This document shows, piece by piece, positions 34,620-44,259 of a stretch of 64,000 bases of DNA. The DNA comes from Paenibacillus durus (GTDB lineage Bacteria > Bacillota > Bacilli > Paenibacillales > Paenibacillaceae): assembly GCF_000756615.1 (NCBI RefSeq), contig NZ_CP009288.1:558001-622000 (forward strand), written 5' to 3'. The notes beneath the pieces are model-generated. The model saw only the letters and a list, made by a program, of their open reading frames with translations. It was not told the DNA's origin and did no database searches. A program made the translations under genes and the position numbers. Each line of letters begins with the position of its first letter. Positions within the stretch are counted from its first letter, which is position 1.

Positions 34620-35165
34620 GTGGAAAAATTTATCGCCCTGATTCGCGGCATCAACGTCGGAGGGAATAAGATCGTCAAGATGCAGGACCTGAGGACGATG
34701 CTGCAATCCCTCGGCTTTCAGAACGTAAAGACCTATATTCAGAGCGGAAACGTGGTGTTCGATGGCCGGGATGGCGGGGGTGAGACGCTTGGGGGAGCCA
34801 TTGAACAAGGCATTAGCGAGACTTTCGGCTTTGACGCATCTGTAATCATCCGCACCGCGAAAGAACTGGAGGCGGCCATCGCGAACAATCCGTTCGAGCT
34901 GACCGGGGCGGAGGAGTTCAAGCGGTTATATGTTTCTTTTCTGGCCGGAGAGCTTACGGATGAAGCCTTGGAGCGGCTGCGCCCTTATGAAGACGGAGAG
35001 GACAAGCTGCGCGTCGTTGGCAAGGAAATGTACATTCTCTACAAGACCAAAGTAAGTGACTCCCCGCTGTTCAAGGTCCCTCTGGAAAAAATAATGGGCG
35101 TGTCCGCCACATCCCGCAACTGGAACACGGTGAACAAGCTTGCGGCGATGGTGCGGGAACAGTAA
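34620..35165 (+). CDS. DUF1697 family protein
   Basis: 181 residues, GTG start at 34620 behind AAAGGAGG. The sequence FIALIRGINVGGNKIVKMQD, LRTMLQSLGFQNVKTYIQSG and NVVF is the DUF1697 hallmark, with SPLFKVPLEKIMGVSATSRN and WNTVNKL near the C-terminus. Function is unknown; a cytoplasmic alpha/beta protein. Probably cotranscribed with the ABM gene. Confidence 0.9.
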   Translation: MEKFIALIRGINVGGNKIVKMQDLRTMLQSLGFQNVKTYIQSGNVVFDGRDGGGETLGGAIEQGISETFGFDASVIIRTAKELEAAIANNPFELTGAEEFKRLYVSFLAGELTDEALERLRPYEDGEDKLRVVGKEMYILYKTKVSDSPLFKVPLEKIMGVSATSRNWNTVNKLAAMVREQ

Positions 35166-35350
35166 CGCGATGGCGCGGGAACAGTAATATGAAGAAAAAA
35201 AATCTTGTTCGTGAGTACCTGGATTTAGAAAATAATGGGCGTTAAAATCATGAATGACTGGCGCGCCCATTGATCAGGTGAACATGATTTCAAGCATTAA
35301 CATGCATTGAACCGGCATTCAGGAACATGAAACGCTCCCCGGATGCCCCT

Positions 35351-35402
35351 GGTTCAGGTTGAACCATAAGCTGCTTCCGGTACTCTGCCGGCGGCAGCTT
35401 AT
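35351..35402. other. two adjacent inverted repeats in an intergenic region
   Basis: GGTTCAGGTTGAACC (35351-35365, 6-bp arms) is directly followed by ATAAGCTGC...GCAGCTTAT (35366-35374 / 35394-35402) with inner CCGG/CCGG pairing. The 35166-36019 intergenic region holds no gene that can be supported. Confidence 0.5.
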
Positions 35403-35699
35403 TTGCTTTGCAGTACGAGTTGATAATGAGGCTTATGCCTTGATGCGGCAACAAGCGGGACAGCCGTTTCGCCCCAAGAACGGCCTACAGCGGCGGAAGT
35501 TTTCGAAAAATTGCTACGTTGATACATCTTTTTACTCGTAGAACCCTCTCCTCAAACCAATTCCTGCAAATGCGCAGGTACTTGGCATCCAATCTCCCCA
35601 TAGTGGCGTTCAAGCATCAAATTGATGCACAATCGCATCCATTTCTTTTTTCCTGGGCGAAATTCATCACGAAGCCTGCAGATTTGCAGGAAATGCCGC

Positions 35700-35802
35700 C
35701 TGTGCTGCCTGGCGCCGCCAGTGCCGCCAGTGCCGCCAGTGCGGCCTGCGCTGCCTGCGCCGCCAGTGCGGCCTGCGCTGCCTGCGCCGCCAGTGCCGCC
35801 GG
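35700..35802. repeat. GC-rich tandem-repeat tract
   Basis: GCCGCCAGT-type 9-mers and a larger unit (CGCCGCCAGTGCGGCCTGCG) are repeated with small changes. One frame reads Ala-Ser-Ala-Ala-Cys repeats, others Pro-Val/Leu-Pro repeats. It is followed by A-rich AACAAA/ACCAAA words. No ribosome site; considered a minisatellite-like tract. Confidence 0.65.
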
Positions 35803-36019
35803 AACAGACGAGAACAAACCGAACAAAACGGACCAAACGAACAAAGCGATGGGCTGTTCCCCTTATCCCTTTTCTGCACAACGATGGTCGATATGACTTG
35901 CCAGCAGCCGATCTGCTCCTTCAGAAAACATTCAGCGGGCACTCATTATGAGTTAAGGTACGGATGCAATAATACAGTACGGAAGAGGAAGCGGCGGTCT
36001 ACAGGCAGCCGGAGAAACA

Positions 36020-38455
36020 ATGAACGGGTGGAGAGTGATTAAGATGAGACTAATCAGGAAGCTGGGTTCGGATCTCGTTCTGGCGGCTATATTGCTGCTT
36101 GCGACATTTCTGTACGGCTACGGGATCTGGAACGACAAGTATGTCAATCTGTACTATACAACTGCGGTAGGAAGCATGCTGCAGAACTGGCATAATTTCT
36201 TCTATGCTTCGCTGGACTCGGCGGGTTCGGTAACGGTGGATAAACCGCCGGTGGTGTTCTGGATACAGACACTGTTCGCCTGGATATTTGGGCTGAAGGG
36301 CTGGAGCGTCATTCTGCCCCAGGCGTTGGCCGGAGTGGGGTCGGTGCTGCTGGTCTATCTGCTGGTGAAACCGGCTTTTGGCAAAATGGCGGCCCGTATC
36401 GCTGCGCTGGCAATGGCTCTTACGCCGGTGGCGGCGGCCGTCAGCAGAACGAATAATATCGACGCCATGCTCGTGTTCACGTTGCTGCTGGCGGCGTGGT
36501 TCTTGTTCAGGGGAACCAAGAGCAGCAAGATCGGCAGCCTGATTGCCGCATTCGCGTTAATCGGCGTGGCGTTCAACGAGAAGATGCTGCAGGCTTACAT
36601 GGTGGTTCCGGCTTTCTATCTCTTTTATTGGCTGGCGTTAAAGATGAACTGGAAGAAAAAAGCGGGCGTGCTGACCGCATGCACTGCCGTCATGCTGGCC
36701 GTCTCTGTATCCTGGGCCGTTATCGTGGATTCCGTCCCGGCCAGCCAGCGCCCATTTATCGGCAGCAGCACGACCAACTCGGTCATGAAGCTGGCCTTCG
36801 GCTATAACGGCGTATCGCGTCTGACCGGAGACCGGGGCAATGCGGGGCGCGGCGCCTTCCCGCAGGGTATGAACGGAGAGATGCCGTCATGGAACGGCGG
36901 TGAAGGTCAGGGCATGCCCGGAATGGGCGGCGCAATGCCGGGAATGAACAGCGGTGGCTTCGGAGGCGGACAGGGCGGCGCGGATGGAGCATCGGGGGCT
37001 TCGGTGAACCCGAACGGGAACGCCACGGGCACACAGAGCGCCGATGCGGCATCCGGTGCGCAGGACGGAACAGCCTCGGGCGAAAGACGGCAGAACGGAA
37101 CGTTCGGGCAGTTCCGCGGAAACGGAGCGGATGACGGCGGCTGGCGGGAATTCGGACAAATGGGCGAAGGCCGCAGCGGCATGAACGGCGGAGCGGGCGG
37201 CATGTTCAATACCGGCACAGCGGGTCCGCTGCGGCTGTTCCAATCGGAGCTGTCGGGTCAGGCCAGCTGGCTGATTCCCTTCATCCTTTTGGGCTGCGTT
37301 GGCATCTTCTCCGGTCTGCGCAGAAGACATTTTACGCAGAAGCATAAGGAGGCCGTCTTCTGGCTGGCGTGGCTGATTCCGGTCGCGGGGTTCTTCAGTA
37401 TTGCGGGCTTTTTCCATCAATATTATCTCATTATGATGGCTCCGCCGCTCGCGGCGCTGGCCGGGGCGGGCTTCGTCAAGCTGTGGAGCTTGTACCGCGA
37501 GCGTACGGACTGGCTCTCCTGGCTGCTTCCGGTGGCTATTCTGATAACAGCAGGCTTTCAGTGGTATATACTGCATCCTTATCAAGAAACGATCGGAGTA
37601 GGCTGGTCCATCGGCATTTTGGCCGGAGGCATTGCGGCTGCCGGGCTGCTGGCGCTTTTCAAAATCGGCAAGAAGCCGCTGCCTCGAATCACGGCGATTG
37701 CCGGACTGTTCGTGCTGCTGATCGGCCCGCTCTACTGGTCACTTACGCCGATTGCCTACGGCTTGAACAGCATGATTCCGGCCGCGGGTCCTGACAGCCG
37801 GAGCAGCATGGGCGAAAGGATGAACAGAGTCATCGGCGGCTCCGAAGATGGGGGTACGATGGGCCTGCCGGGCGGCAATACGCCGGATGCAGCGGATGCC
37901 CAGAGCGGAGCAAGCTCCCAGAACGGTACAAATCCGAACGGTGGCAGCGCCCCGAATAGCGCAAACGCCCAGAACGGCGCAAATACCCAGAACGGTGCAA
38001 ATGCCCAGAATGTTACGGACGCCTCAAGCGATAACAGCGCGCGGGACAGCCGTTCCGGCGAAGGTCAATTCGGTTTCGGCGGCAACGTGAGCGAGAATGT
38101 TAACGAATCGCTGGTCGCTTATCTGAAAGAGCATAATACGGGGCAGGAATACTTATTCGCCACTATGAATTACAACACAGGCGGGCCTTATATCATCGAA
38201 GGCAATAAGGTCGTCATCCTTAACGGCTTCTCCGGTTCAGATGTGGTGTACACGGAGGATACCCTTCAGGCGCTGGTCCAGAGCGGCAAGGTTAAATACT
38301 TCTATATTTCCGGCGGCGGCATGGGCGGTGGACGCGAGGGGAATTCGGAATTGACGACATGGATCACTGAGCATGGCACGGAAATTCCGTCCTCGGAATG
38401 GCAGGGCGCAAGCGGCGGTGCAGGAGGCACATTGTACGAGGTTACGTTGAACTAA
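36020..38455 (+). CDS. GT39-type membrane glycosyltransferase (YkcB-like)
   Basis: 811 residues, about 12 membrane helices. The first loop VTVDKPPVVFWIQTLFAWIF carries the Asp of ArnT/PMT-type lipid-linked sugar transferases, and SRTNNIDAMLVF is family-typical. Two large low-complexity outer loops are inserted: about residues 275-405, rich in Gly, Met, Asn, Gln, and about 600-690, with NGAN/QN repeats. The C-terminal domain ends with the GG-rich segment before SSEWQGASGG. ATG 36044 (GTGGAGAG upstream) is an alternative start. The next gene is the YkcC-like GT2; in Bacillus ykcB and ykcC also pair. Probably transfers sugars from a polyprenyl carrier to a surface polymer. Confidence 0.8.
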   Translation: MNGWRVIKMRLIRKLGSDLVLAAILLLATFLYGYGIWNDKYVNLYYTTAVGSMLQNWHNFFYASLDSAGSVTVDKPPVVFWIQTLFAWIFGLKGWSVILPQALAGVGSVLLVYLLVKPAFGKMAARIAALAMALTPVAAAVSRTNNIDAMLVFTLLLAAWFLFRGTKSSKIGSLIAAFALIGVAFNEKMLQAYMVVPAFYLFYWLALKMNWKKKAGVLTACTAVMLAVSVSWAVIVDSVPASQRPFIGSSTTNSVMKLAFGYNGVSRLTGDRGNAGRGAFPQGMNGEMPSWNGGEGQGMPGMGGAMPGMNSGGFGGGQGGADGASGASVNPNGNATGTQSADAASGAQDGTASGERRQNGTFGQFRGNGADDGGWREFGQMGEGRSGMNGGAGGMFNTGTAGPLRLFQSELSGQASWLIPFILLGCVGIFSGLRRRHFTQKHKEAVFWLAWLIPVAGFFSIAGFFHQYYLIMMAPPLAALAGAGFVKLWSLYRERTDWLSWLLPVAILITAGFQWYILHPYQETIGVGWSIGILAGGIAAAGLLALFKIGKKPLPRITAIAGLFVLLIGPLYWSLTPIAYGLNSMIPAAGPDSRSSMGERMNRVIGGSEDGGTMGLPGGNTPDAADAQSGASSQNGTNPNGGSAPNSANAQNGANTQNGANAQNVTDASSDNSARDSRSGEGQFGFGGNVSENVNESLVAYLKEHNTGQEYLFATMNYNTGGPYIIEGNKVVILNGFSGSDVVYTEDTLQALVQSGKVKYFYISGGGMGGGREGNSELTTWITEHGTEIPSSEWQGASGGAGGTLYEVTLN

Positions 38456-38546
38456 CCGTAAGAGCCTTTGGTTATAACAAGCGGGCGTACTGATAGCCTA
38501 TAACCGGCGCGCCTGCCACCCTATTTTTAATGAGGAGGAGCTGCTC

Positions 38547-39533
38547 ATGGATTCGAACGTGCGCTATTCCGTGATTATACCGATGTACAACGAGGAAGAG
38601 GTTATTGAGGAGACCTACCGGCGTATCAAAAAAGTGATGGGAACGACGGGAGAGACATATGAGCTGATTTTCGTCAATGACGGCAGCGCAGATAGCTGCG
38701 CTCAAATGGTCGAGGAGTACAGCTGCTGGGACGAGAGCGTGAAGCTCATCGACCTTTCCCGCAACTTCGGGCATCAGGTAGCGATAACTGCAGGCATGGA
38801 CTACGCCCAGGGCGATGCCATTATCATTATCGACGCTGATTTGCAGGACCCGCCGGAGCTGATTTTGCAGATGATCGAGGAGTGGAAGAGCGGCTATGAG
38901 GTCGTGTATGCCAAACGCGTGAAGCGAAACGGCGAATCCCTGTTCAAAAAATGGACGGCAAGCCTGTTTTACCGGGTGCTGGCGTATTCAACCGATATTA
39001 ATATTCCGGTAGATACGGGGGATTTTCGCCTGATCGACCGGAAGGTATGCGACGAGCTGAAGCGCCTGCCGGAGAAAAACCGTTTTGTTCGCGGACTAGT
39101 CAGCTGGGTGGGCTTTCGCCAAAAGGCGATCGAATACGAACGGGACGAACGGCTCGCGGGAGAAACAAAATATCCGCTGAAGCGGATGGTTAAGCTGTCG
39201 CTGGACGGCATCACCTCTTTTTCGTATAAGCCGCTGAAGCTGGCCGGTTACCTTGGTGCGCTGTTGTCGGCGTCGGGCTTTCTGTATCTGCTGTACGTGC
39301 TGTATCTCGCGATTTTTACGGATTCGGTGGTTAAGGGCTGGGCTTCCGTCATCGGGATTACCCTTACCTTCAACGGCTTCGTGCTGCTGATGCTCGGAAT
39401 TATGGGCGAATATATCGGGCGGATCTACGATGAATCCAAGGGACGTCCGCTGTATATCGTGCAGGAAGTGTATCAGGGGAAAAAACAGCAGCCACCGCTC
39501 AGAATGACAACGGCCCGCTATGAGTCTAAATGA
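38547..39533 (+). CDS. GT2 polyprenyl-phosphate glycosyltransferase (YkcC-like)
   Basis: 328 residues. The catalytic domain contains YSVIIPMYNEEEVIEETYRR, FVNDGSADSC, IIIDADLQDPPELI (DxD-like) and TGDFRLIDRKV; two C-terminal membrane helices follow at about 235-300. This is the DPM1/GtrB class that makes polyprenyl-phosphate sugars, the donor for GT39 enzymes such as the preceding gene. GAGGAGG precedes the ATG. Its 3' part (39254 onward) is duplicated as a fragment at 41973-42251. Confidence 0.85.
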   Translation: MDSNVRYSVIIPMYNEEEVIEETYRRIKKVMGTTGETYELIFVNDGSADSCAQMVEEYSCWDESVKLIDLSRNFGHQVAITAGMDYAQGDAIIIIDADLQDPPELILQMIEEWKSGYEVVYAKRVKRNGESLFKKWTASLFYRVLAYSTDINIPVDTGDFRLIDRKVCDELKRLPEKNRFVRGLVSWVGFRQKAIEYERDERLAGETKYPLKRMVKLSLDGITSFSYKPLKLAGYLGALLSASGFLYLLYVLYLAIFTDSVVKGWASVIGITLTFNGFVLLMLGIMGEYIGRIYDESKGRPLYIVQEVYQGKKQQPPLRMTTARYESK

Positions 39534-39640
39534 TACGGTCAAACCTGGGTGAGTGATTTTAATTTTTTATTAAATTTTAATAGTTTGTTCATCTTTTCCA
39601 AGTACAATGAGTGCAACTCCATTTAATCGAGGTGCATCCC

Positions 39641-40267
39641 ATGAAAACGAAAAAGACCATCTGGATTCCGGCAATCTTGGCAGCTGTAGCCGCCGTACTG
39701 CTAGTCGCTTATTATTTTTATGTGTCTCCTTTCCAGGGAAGCGGAAGGCCGGCAGACGGCGCTGGGGTAATGCGTCCTCTCGGAGGAGAAGGACCTGAGG
39801 GCGGCGGGGAAATCTTTAAGACGCTCGGCACCATTTCCGTGTTCCTCGGAGCTTGCAGCTTTTCCTGGTTCTGGTTCAAAAGGAAGCTGAAATCGCCGTC
39901 GATGCTGGTACGGAGAACCGGGAAGTTTCTGCGTTCCGTGCACAAGCTGCTTGGCTGGGCGACCTTGGCCGTTATTGCAATTCATGGCATCTATTTTTTG
40001 TTTGCCAAACCGGAAGAGAACAAAATTTACACCGGTCTTGCGGGATTCGCCATTTTGCTCGCAATCGCCGGGTACGGCTTCTTCATTAATAAGGTTCGTA
40101 ACAAGTGGATGCGTACGGTGCATCGTTCACTTGGGCTGCTCTGGGTTCCTATACTGCTGCTGCACGCAGGCGGATCGGCAATCGTAGCGGTCATCGCTAG
40201 CCTTGCGGTCTGGGTTCTTGTCCGGGTACTCGAAAGAAAAGGGAAAGAGCCCCTGAAAACCGTCTAG
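39641..40267 (+). CDS. membrane protein with cytochrome-b561-like histidines
   Basis: About 208 residues from ATG 39641 (GAGGTG upstream). An N-terminal signal-like helix and four further membrane helices carry conserved-looking histidines: SVHKLLGW, AIHGIYFLF, TVHRSLGLL and LLLHAGGS. These pairs could bind haem as in ferric-reductase or cytochrome b561 proteins (inference). The segment between helix 1 and 2 is Gly/Pro rich. It follows the YkcB/YkcC-like genes; a terminator follows. Confidence 0.6.
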   Translation: MKTKKTIWIPAILAAVAAVLLVAYYFYVSPFQGSGRPADGAGVMRPLGGEGPEGGGEIFKTLGTISVFLGACSFSWFWFKRKLKSPSMLVRRTGKFLRSVHKLLGWATLAVIAIHGIYFLFAKPEENKIYTGLAGFAILLAIAGYGFFINKVRNKWMRTVHRSLGLLWVPILLLHAGGSAIVAVIASLAVWVLVRVLERKGKEPLKTV

Positions 40268-40291
40268 CCAACAACAGTTGATTATGTAGCG

Positions 40292-40344
40292 AAGGGACGG
40301 TCCCATAAGTCATGAAAGATGACCGAAGGGACCGTCCCTTTTTT
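40292..40344 (+). terminator. rho-independent terminator
   Basis: AAGGGACGGTCCC and GGGACCGTCCCTT can pair (13 bp) and a run of T follows (TTTTTT). Confidence 0.8.
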
Positions 40345-40401
40345 GCTGAAGCTTAAAAAGCCGCTATCCTTAAACCATTCCGTACAACTATTTGCGATAC
40401 G

Positions 40402-41544
40402 CTAATCCACAATACAGACGATGTATTCCCCGCGATTGTCTCCCGACTTTATAACGCCTAAATCTTTAAGTTTTGCAATATTTTTGGCAATACTCGAGGA
40501 AGAAGCATCTAGGGTATCATCAAACAATTGTCTGTGAAATATCTCTCCATCGTTCATTCTGCTGATTAGTTCGAACATTGTTTTTGAATGCCCTCTACCC
40601 AGTAGTTCACGAATATGTTTTATTCTATCGTAACGCTGCAATTCCTTGAGAACTTTGGTAAGCGATGCGTTGACACACTCAAGATAGAAAACAATGAATG
40701 GTTTTAGATTACCTTTGGTTGCGGCCATAAGCGTATCATAATAATCCTCGATTCTTTTATCAAAGAATTCCTCTACACTAAATGCATCCTTAATCGTGGC
40801 AAGGTCGTTGTGTATTAAGCCCACTAACGTAGAAAATGCTCGAGCTGTTCTTCCGTTGCCATCAGGAAATGGATGGATATAACCTATGAAATGATGAGTG
40901 ATCCCGGAAATGATCAGAGGGTGCACTTTTTTTTCAGGATTAACGATTGTTGTCTCATATGGATTCATATATCCGGTTACACTAGTGTAAAGCCAAGAGA
41001 AATACGCTCGCATGAGGCTAGGAACCTCGTTAAATGCTGGTGGTTGGTAACTGACATGCCCATCACCATCTTGAAGAGCTACTGGTATATTCCTATAACC
41101 TTCTGGATAGCTAGTCAAGCCATTCATTAAAGTATATTGTATTTTCTTGAGTACAGGTTCATCCATATCTGAAAAATCCTTGTTTGGATCTAAACTATAA
41201 ATAAACCCATAGGTCTCAAAGACATTTTTTACTTCTATTTGCGCTTTTTGTTTTATAGTTAGTGGGTTTCTTTTGTAATCTTGATATAATTTCTCTACCT
41301 CTTTAAACTCGAGTTTATTCTGTTCAATTTTGGTGGTGAAATGTGCTGTTCTAACCAGTGAGTTACGTAAAATAGTAGGTTTTAAGGGGTGACTTTTTAA
41401 GCCAAGTCGAGCTAGTGCCCCAATATTTCTCTCTGCCTCAAGAATGAGTTGATTTATCTCATAATCAAATAGATTCAAGTTTGGATGGAAAACCAATCTA
41501 TTCTCCACAGTATCAAAATGCTCATAATTAAATAAATACGTCAA
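40402..41544 (-). CDS. Fic-domain protein (AMPylator)
   Basis: 380 residues. The Fic core HPFPDGNGRTAR (catalytic His224) is intact, preceded by the usual flap. TAHFTTKIEQNKLE near residue 67 has the TxxxE form of the N-terminal inhibitory helix that blocks ATP in class II Fic proteins. The C-terminus is a winged-helix (LFDDTLDASSSSIAKNIAKL). It should transfer AMP to a target protein, possibly itself. The gene is AT-rich compared with both flanks and lies between two copies of the 3' end of the YkcC-like gene, so it is probably acquired. No toxin-antitoxin partner is seen. Confidence 0.9.
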   Translation of the reverse strand: MTYLFNYEHFDTVENRLVFHPNLNLFDYEINQLILEAERNIGALARLGLKSHPLKPTILRNSLVRTAHFTTKIEQNKLEFKEVEKLYQDYKRNPLTIKQKAQIEVKNVFETYGFIYSLDPNKDFSDMDEPVLKKIQYTLMNGLTSYPEGYRNIPVALQDGDGHVSYQPPAFNEVPSLMRAYFSWLYTSVTGYMNPYETTIVNPEKKVHPLIISGITHHFIGYIHPFPDGNGRTARAFSTLVGLIHNDLATIKDAFSVEEFFDKRIEDYYDTLMAATKGNLKPFIVFYLECVNASLTKVLKELQRYDRIKHIRELLGRGHSKTMFELISRMNDGEIFHRQLFDDTLDASSSSIAKNIAKLKDLGVIKSGDNRGEYIVCIVD

Positions 41545-41664
41545 TTATTACACCGCCTTTTACACGTATAAATCCAATTAAATCAATGCTTTCGTCCTGA
41601 TTTTAGTATACTCAATTACACTTATTATGTACAACAATTATAACTATTAAACTGCCTAATTATT

Positions 41665-41775
41665 ATGATTGAGGCTAAACAATTTCTCCAAGCATCCGTT
41701 GGGGTGCCCTTTAAATTTCGCTCTACAGATGTTACGGTGAACTGTATCACAAGTGATGGTAAAGGAAAAGTTTGA
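41665..41775 (+). pseudogene. gene-end fragment, copy a of a degenerate repeat family
   Basis: A short open frame ends ASVGVPFKFRSTDVTVNCIT then SDGKGKV-stop. Its last ~25 codons align with fragments at 52584, 56432, 57826, 59569 and 60210 (consensus ASNxxPFKFxxTDxxxNRIT, then xSGK). Only the end is recognisable. The parent gene was not identified. Confidence 0.5.
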
Positions 41776-41972
41776 ATTAACGATACCGTATAAATTGACG
41801 TGTAGTACTGTGTTATAAAAATTAAACAGACATCGGACTGAAATATCGGCGATATCTGTTTGTATATCAAAATGAACAGTTAAACTTATATGGTTATAAC
41901 ATTACAAAGTTATGCCGCTCCAGTATCATTATTTAGAATAACCTCATTAATACTATGGACTAGCTTACATAT

Positions 41973-42251
41973 GGTGCGCTGCTGTTGGCGTCGGGCTTTC
42001 TGTATCTGCTGTACGTGCTGTATCTCGCGATTTTTACGGATTCGGCGGTTAAGGGCTGGGCTTCCGTCATCGGGATTACGCTTACCTTCAACGGCTTCGT
42101 GCTGCTGATGCTCGGAATCATGGGCGAATACGTCGGCCGCATCTACGATGAGTCCAAGGGACGTCCGCTGTATATCGTGCAGGAAGTGTATCAGGGGAAA
42201 AAGAAGCCGCAGCCGGTCGGACTGCAAACGGCCAAATATGAGTCGAAGTAA
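41973..42251 (+). pseudogene. truncated duplicate of the YkcC-like GT2 gene (3' end)
   Basis: From GGTGCGCTG onward the DNA is nearly identical to 39254-39533 and encodes the last ~90 residues (SGFLYLLYVLYLAIFTDSAV, GRIYDESKGRPLYIVQEVYQ). The upstream catalytic domain is missing and unrelated AT-rich DNA takes its place. The remaining AT-rich interval 41545-41972 has no supported gene beyond the fragment at 41665. Confidence 0.9.
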
Positions 42252-42468
42252 CGTTTTGGCCAGCTCGGGTGGGTACTCCTTATAATGTCTGAACCGTTCC
42301 TTAGGGTGCGGTTTTTTATTTTGAAAAATAAAACGCACTGCCGTTCATCCGTAACAGACCCCGCTTGCAAGTCAATTCAGTAATTTTCCAATTATATCCA
42401 CCCATTGCCTTGTATCTCTTGTTTTATAATAGACCGTGACGGAAACCACGGAAAGGAACATCCATCTC

Positions 42469-44259
42469 ATGAAAAGCAGCATTCGTAACCGCTTATTGGT
42501 CATGCTTCTCGTATTTATTATCGTGCCCTATTTCATTTCGGTACTGGTCATCTATTTTCATACTAAACAAAAGGTAGAGCAGCACGAATATCGGATCAGC
42601 GAGGTACAGCTTCAAAAGGGCAGTGAAGAGCTCGGGCAATACTTTCAGGATATGGTCAATTTGCCGTATATTTTATACCTTAATCCCGGTTTATTCCGGA
42701 TATTCGAAAGAGGCTTTGATAAAGAAATTTACTCGAATCAGCTTGAAGTTGATAAATGGTTTCAAGCCTTTTATCTGATGCGCAGAGAAATTCATCAAGT
42801 TCGGTTTTTTATGGTGAAAGACGGGGATTCTTTTACCGTTTACGATGCCAAGGTGAGCGCCCGTATGAAGCGGCCTGATCTATCAGAAAGTCCTCCCATT
42901 CAGAAGTTGATTCAATCCGGCTCCAATTTTTTGATTGAACCGCCGCATTTGATCCGGAATTATAATGGAGCTGCCGTGATGCCAATGTCGGATCGGACGC
43001 TGGTGATGACGATTCATCATAAAATCAAGAATATACTCTCCAACGAATTTTTAGGTGTTGTCACTATGGATATCGACCTAAGCCGCCTTTCTACCATTTC
43101 CAACCGTTTTCTGAAGGAAGGTGAGTTGGTTATCCTTACGGATGGGAATGGAGCTGTCGTCTATTCAACCGATCAAACGATGATAGGTAAAAAGTGGAGA
43201 CCTGGTTCCGGATTGTCTCTCACGAGTGGAAGATCAGGCGATATTACGATGTCCAAACCGCTTCCGGGTGAATTTGGGGATTGGCATTTGATCAAGGTGA
43301 CTTCGAGCGGCAACTTATACCGCGATGTGAGGCAAACGGCGTATATCAGCGCCTTTTTTGGTGTAGGTGTCGTTTTTTTGGGGCTTATTATGGTCCATTT
43401 TATTTCAAATAAGATCACTCGACCTATTCAATTATTAAGTAAGAAAGTCCGAAAGATTGAAGGAGGGCATACGAATATATGGTTTAATGATAACGGCCGT
43501 GACGAAATCGGTCATTTGGAGAGGCACATTAAGGAAATGATGGAACGAATCAATTTGTATATTGATAGGGAATATCGGCTCGAACTCGAGAACAAAACGA
43601 ACCAATACCGGGCGATTCAATCGCAAATCAACCCGCATTTTCTGCATAATGCTTTACAATCCATCGGTGCGGTTGCCCTTCGTTCTCAAACTCCGCAAAT
43701 TTATCAATTGGTGACTTCCTTGTCGAAAATGATGCGGTATACGATCCGAATGGATAATTGGGCTTCGATACGCAGTGAAGTGGATTACGTGAAAGCATAC
43801 TTGGATCTGCAAAAAGAACGTTTTCGGGTGGAATTACGCCACTCCATCTCTATAGAAGAGTCCATAATGGATATGTCGGTCCCGGTCATGATTTTACAGC
43901 CGCTCGTTGAGAACTTCTTCAAGCATTGTTTTGAGGAAGGGCATTACGGTTCGCATCTCAGCATTCGGGGATGGCTTGATGACGGAGATGTGAAACTGGT
44001 TGTGGCGAATGATGGCCCCGGCTTGTCACTCGAAGAGTTGAATGAACTGAGAAGGAAATTAAACGCAGTAGGTCATGATGCAGCATCACCCGATAACCGG
44101 ATCGGTCTGAAAAATATACATGATCGGTTAATCTTGAACTACGGTTCTCGCGGAGGCCTGGAGGTGGATTCGAATCCCAGCGGAGGATTTACCGTCCTTA
44201 TTACGATTCCAACCCAATCAAAGGAGGACGATAATCATGAAAGCTCTTATTGTGGATGA
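42469..44259 (+). CDS. YesM-type sensor histidine kinase (second copy)
   Basis: About 596 residues from ATG 42469 (GAAAGGA upstream; TATAAT at 42425-42430). TM1 is at about 7-30, then an extracellular sensor domain, TM2 about 289-312 and HAMP (SNKITRPIQLLSKKVRKIEG). The His_kinase motif QSQINPHFLHNALQSI has phospho-acceptor His390, and the HATPase has ILQPLVENFFKHCF, NDGPGLS and GLKNIHDRL. The sensor domain differs from that of the 27.6-kb kinase, so it probably sees another signal. Overlaps the response-regulator gene by 23 bases. Confidence 0.9.
   Translation: MKSSIRNRLLVMLLVFIIVPYFISVLVIYFHTKQKVEQHEYRISEVQLQKGSEELGQYFQDMVNLPYILYLNPGLFRIFERGFDKEIYSNQLEVDKWFQAFYLMRREIHQVRFFMVKDGDSFTVYDAKVSARMKRPDLSESPPIQKLIQSGSNFLIEPPHLIRNYNGAAVMPMSDRTLVMTIHHKIKNILSNEFLGVVTMDIDLSRLSTISNRFLKEGELVILTDGNGAVVYSTDQTMIGKKWRPGSGLSLTSGRSGDITMSKPLPGEFGDWHLIKVTSSGNLYRDVRQTAYISAFFGVGVVFLGLIMVHFISNKITRPIQLLSKKVRKIEGGHTNIWFNDNGRDEIGHLERHIKEMMERINLYIDREYRLELENKTNQYRAIQSQINPHFLHNALQSIGAVALRSQTPQIYQLVTSLSKMMRYTIRMDNWASIRSEVDYVKAYLDLQKERFRVELRHSISIEESIMDMSVPVMILQPLVENFFKHCFEEGHYGSHLSIRGWLDDGDVKLVVANDGPGLSLEELNELRRKLNAVGHDAASPDNRIGLKNIHDRLILNYGSRGGLEVDSNPSGGFTVLITIPTQSKEDDNHESSYCG

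Noticed and set aside
35519..35896. Open frame with Ala-Ser-Cys repeats
   Set aside because: Produced by the GC-rich tandem tract; no ribosome site, several frames are equally open.
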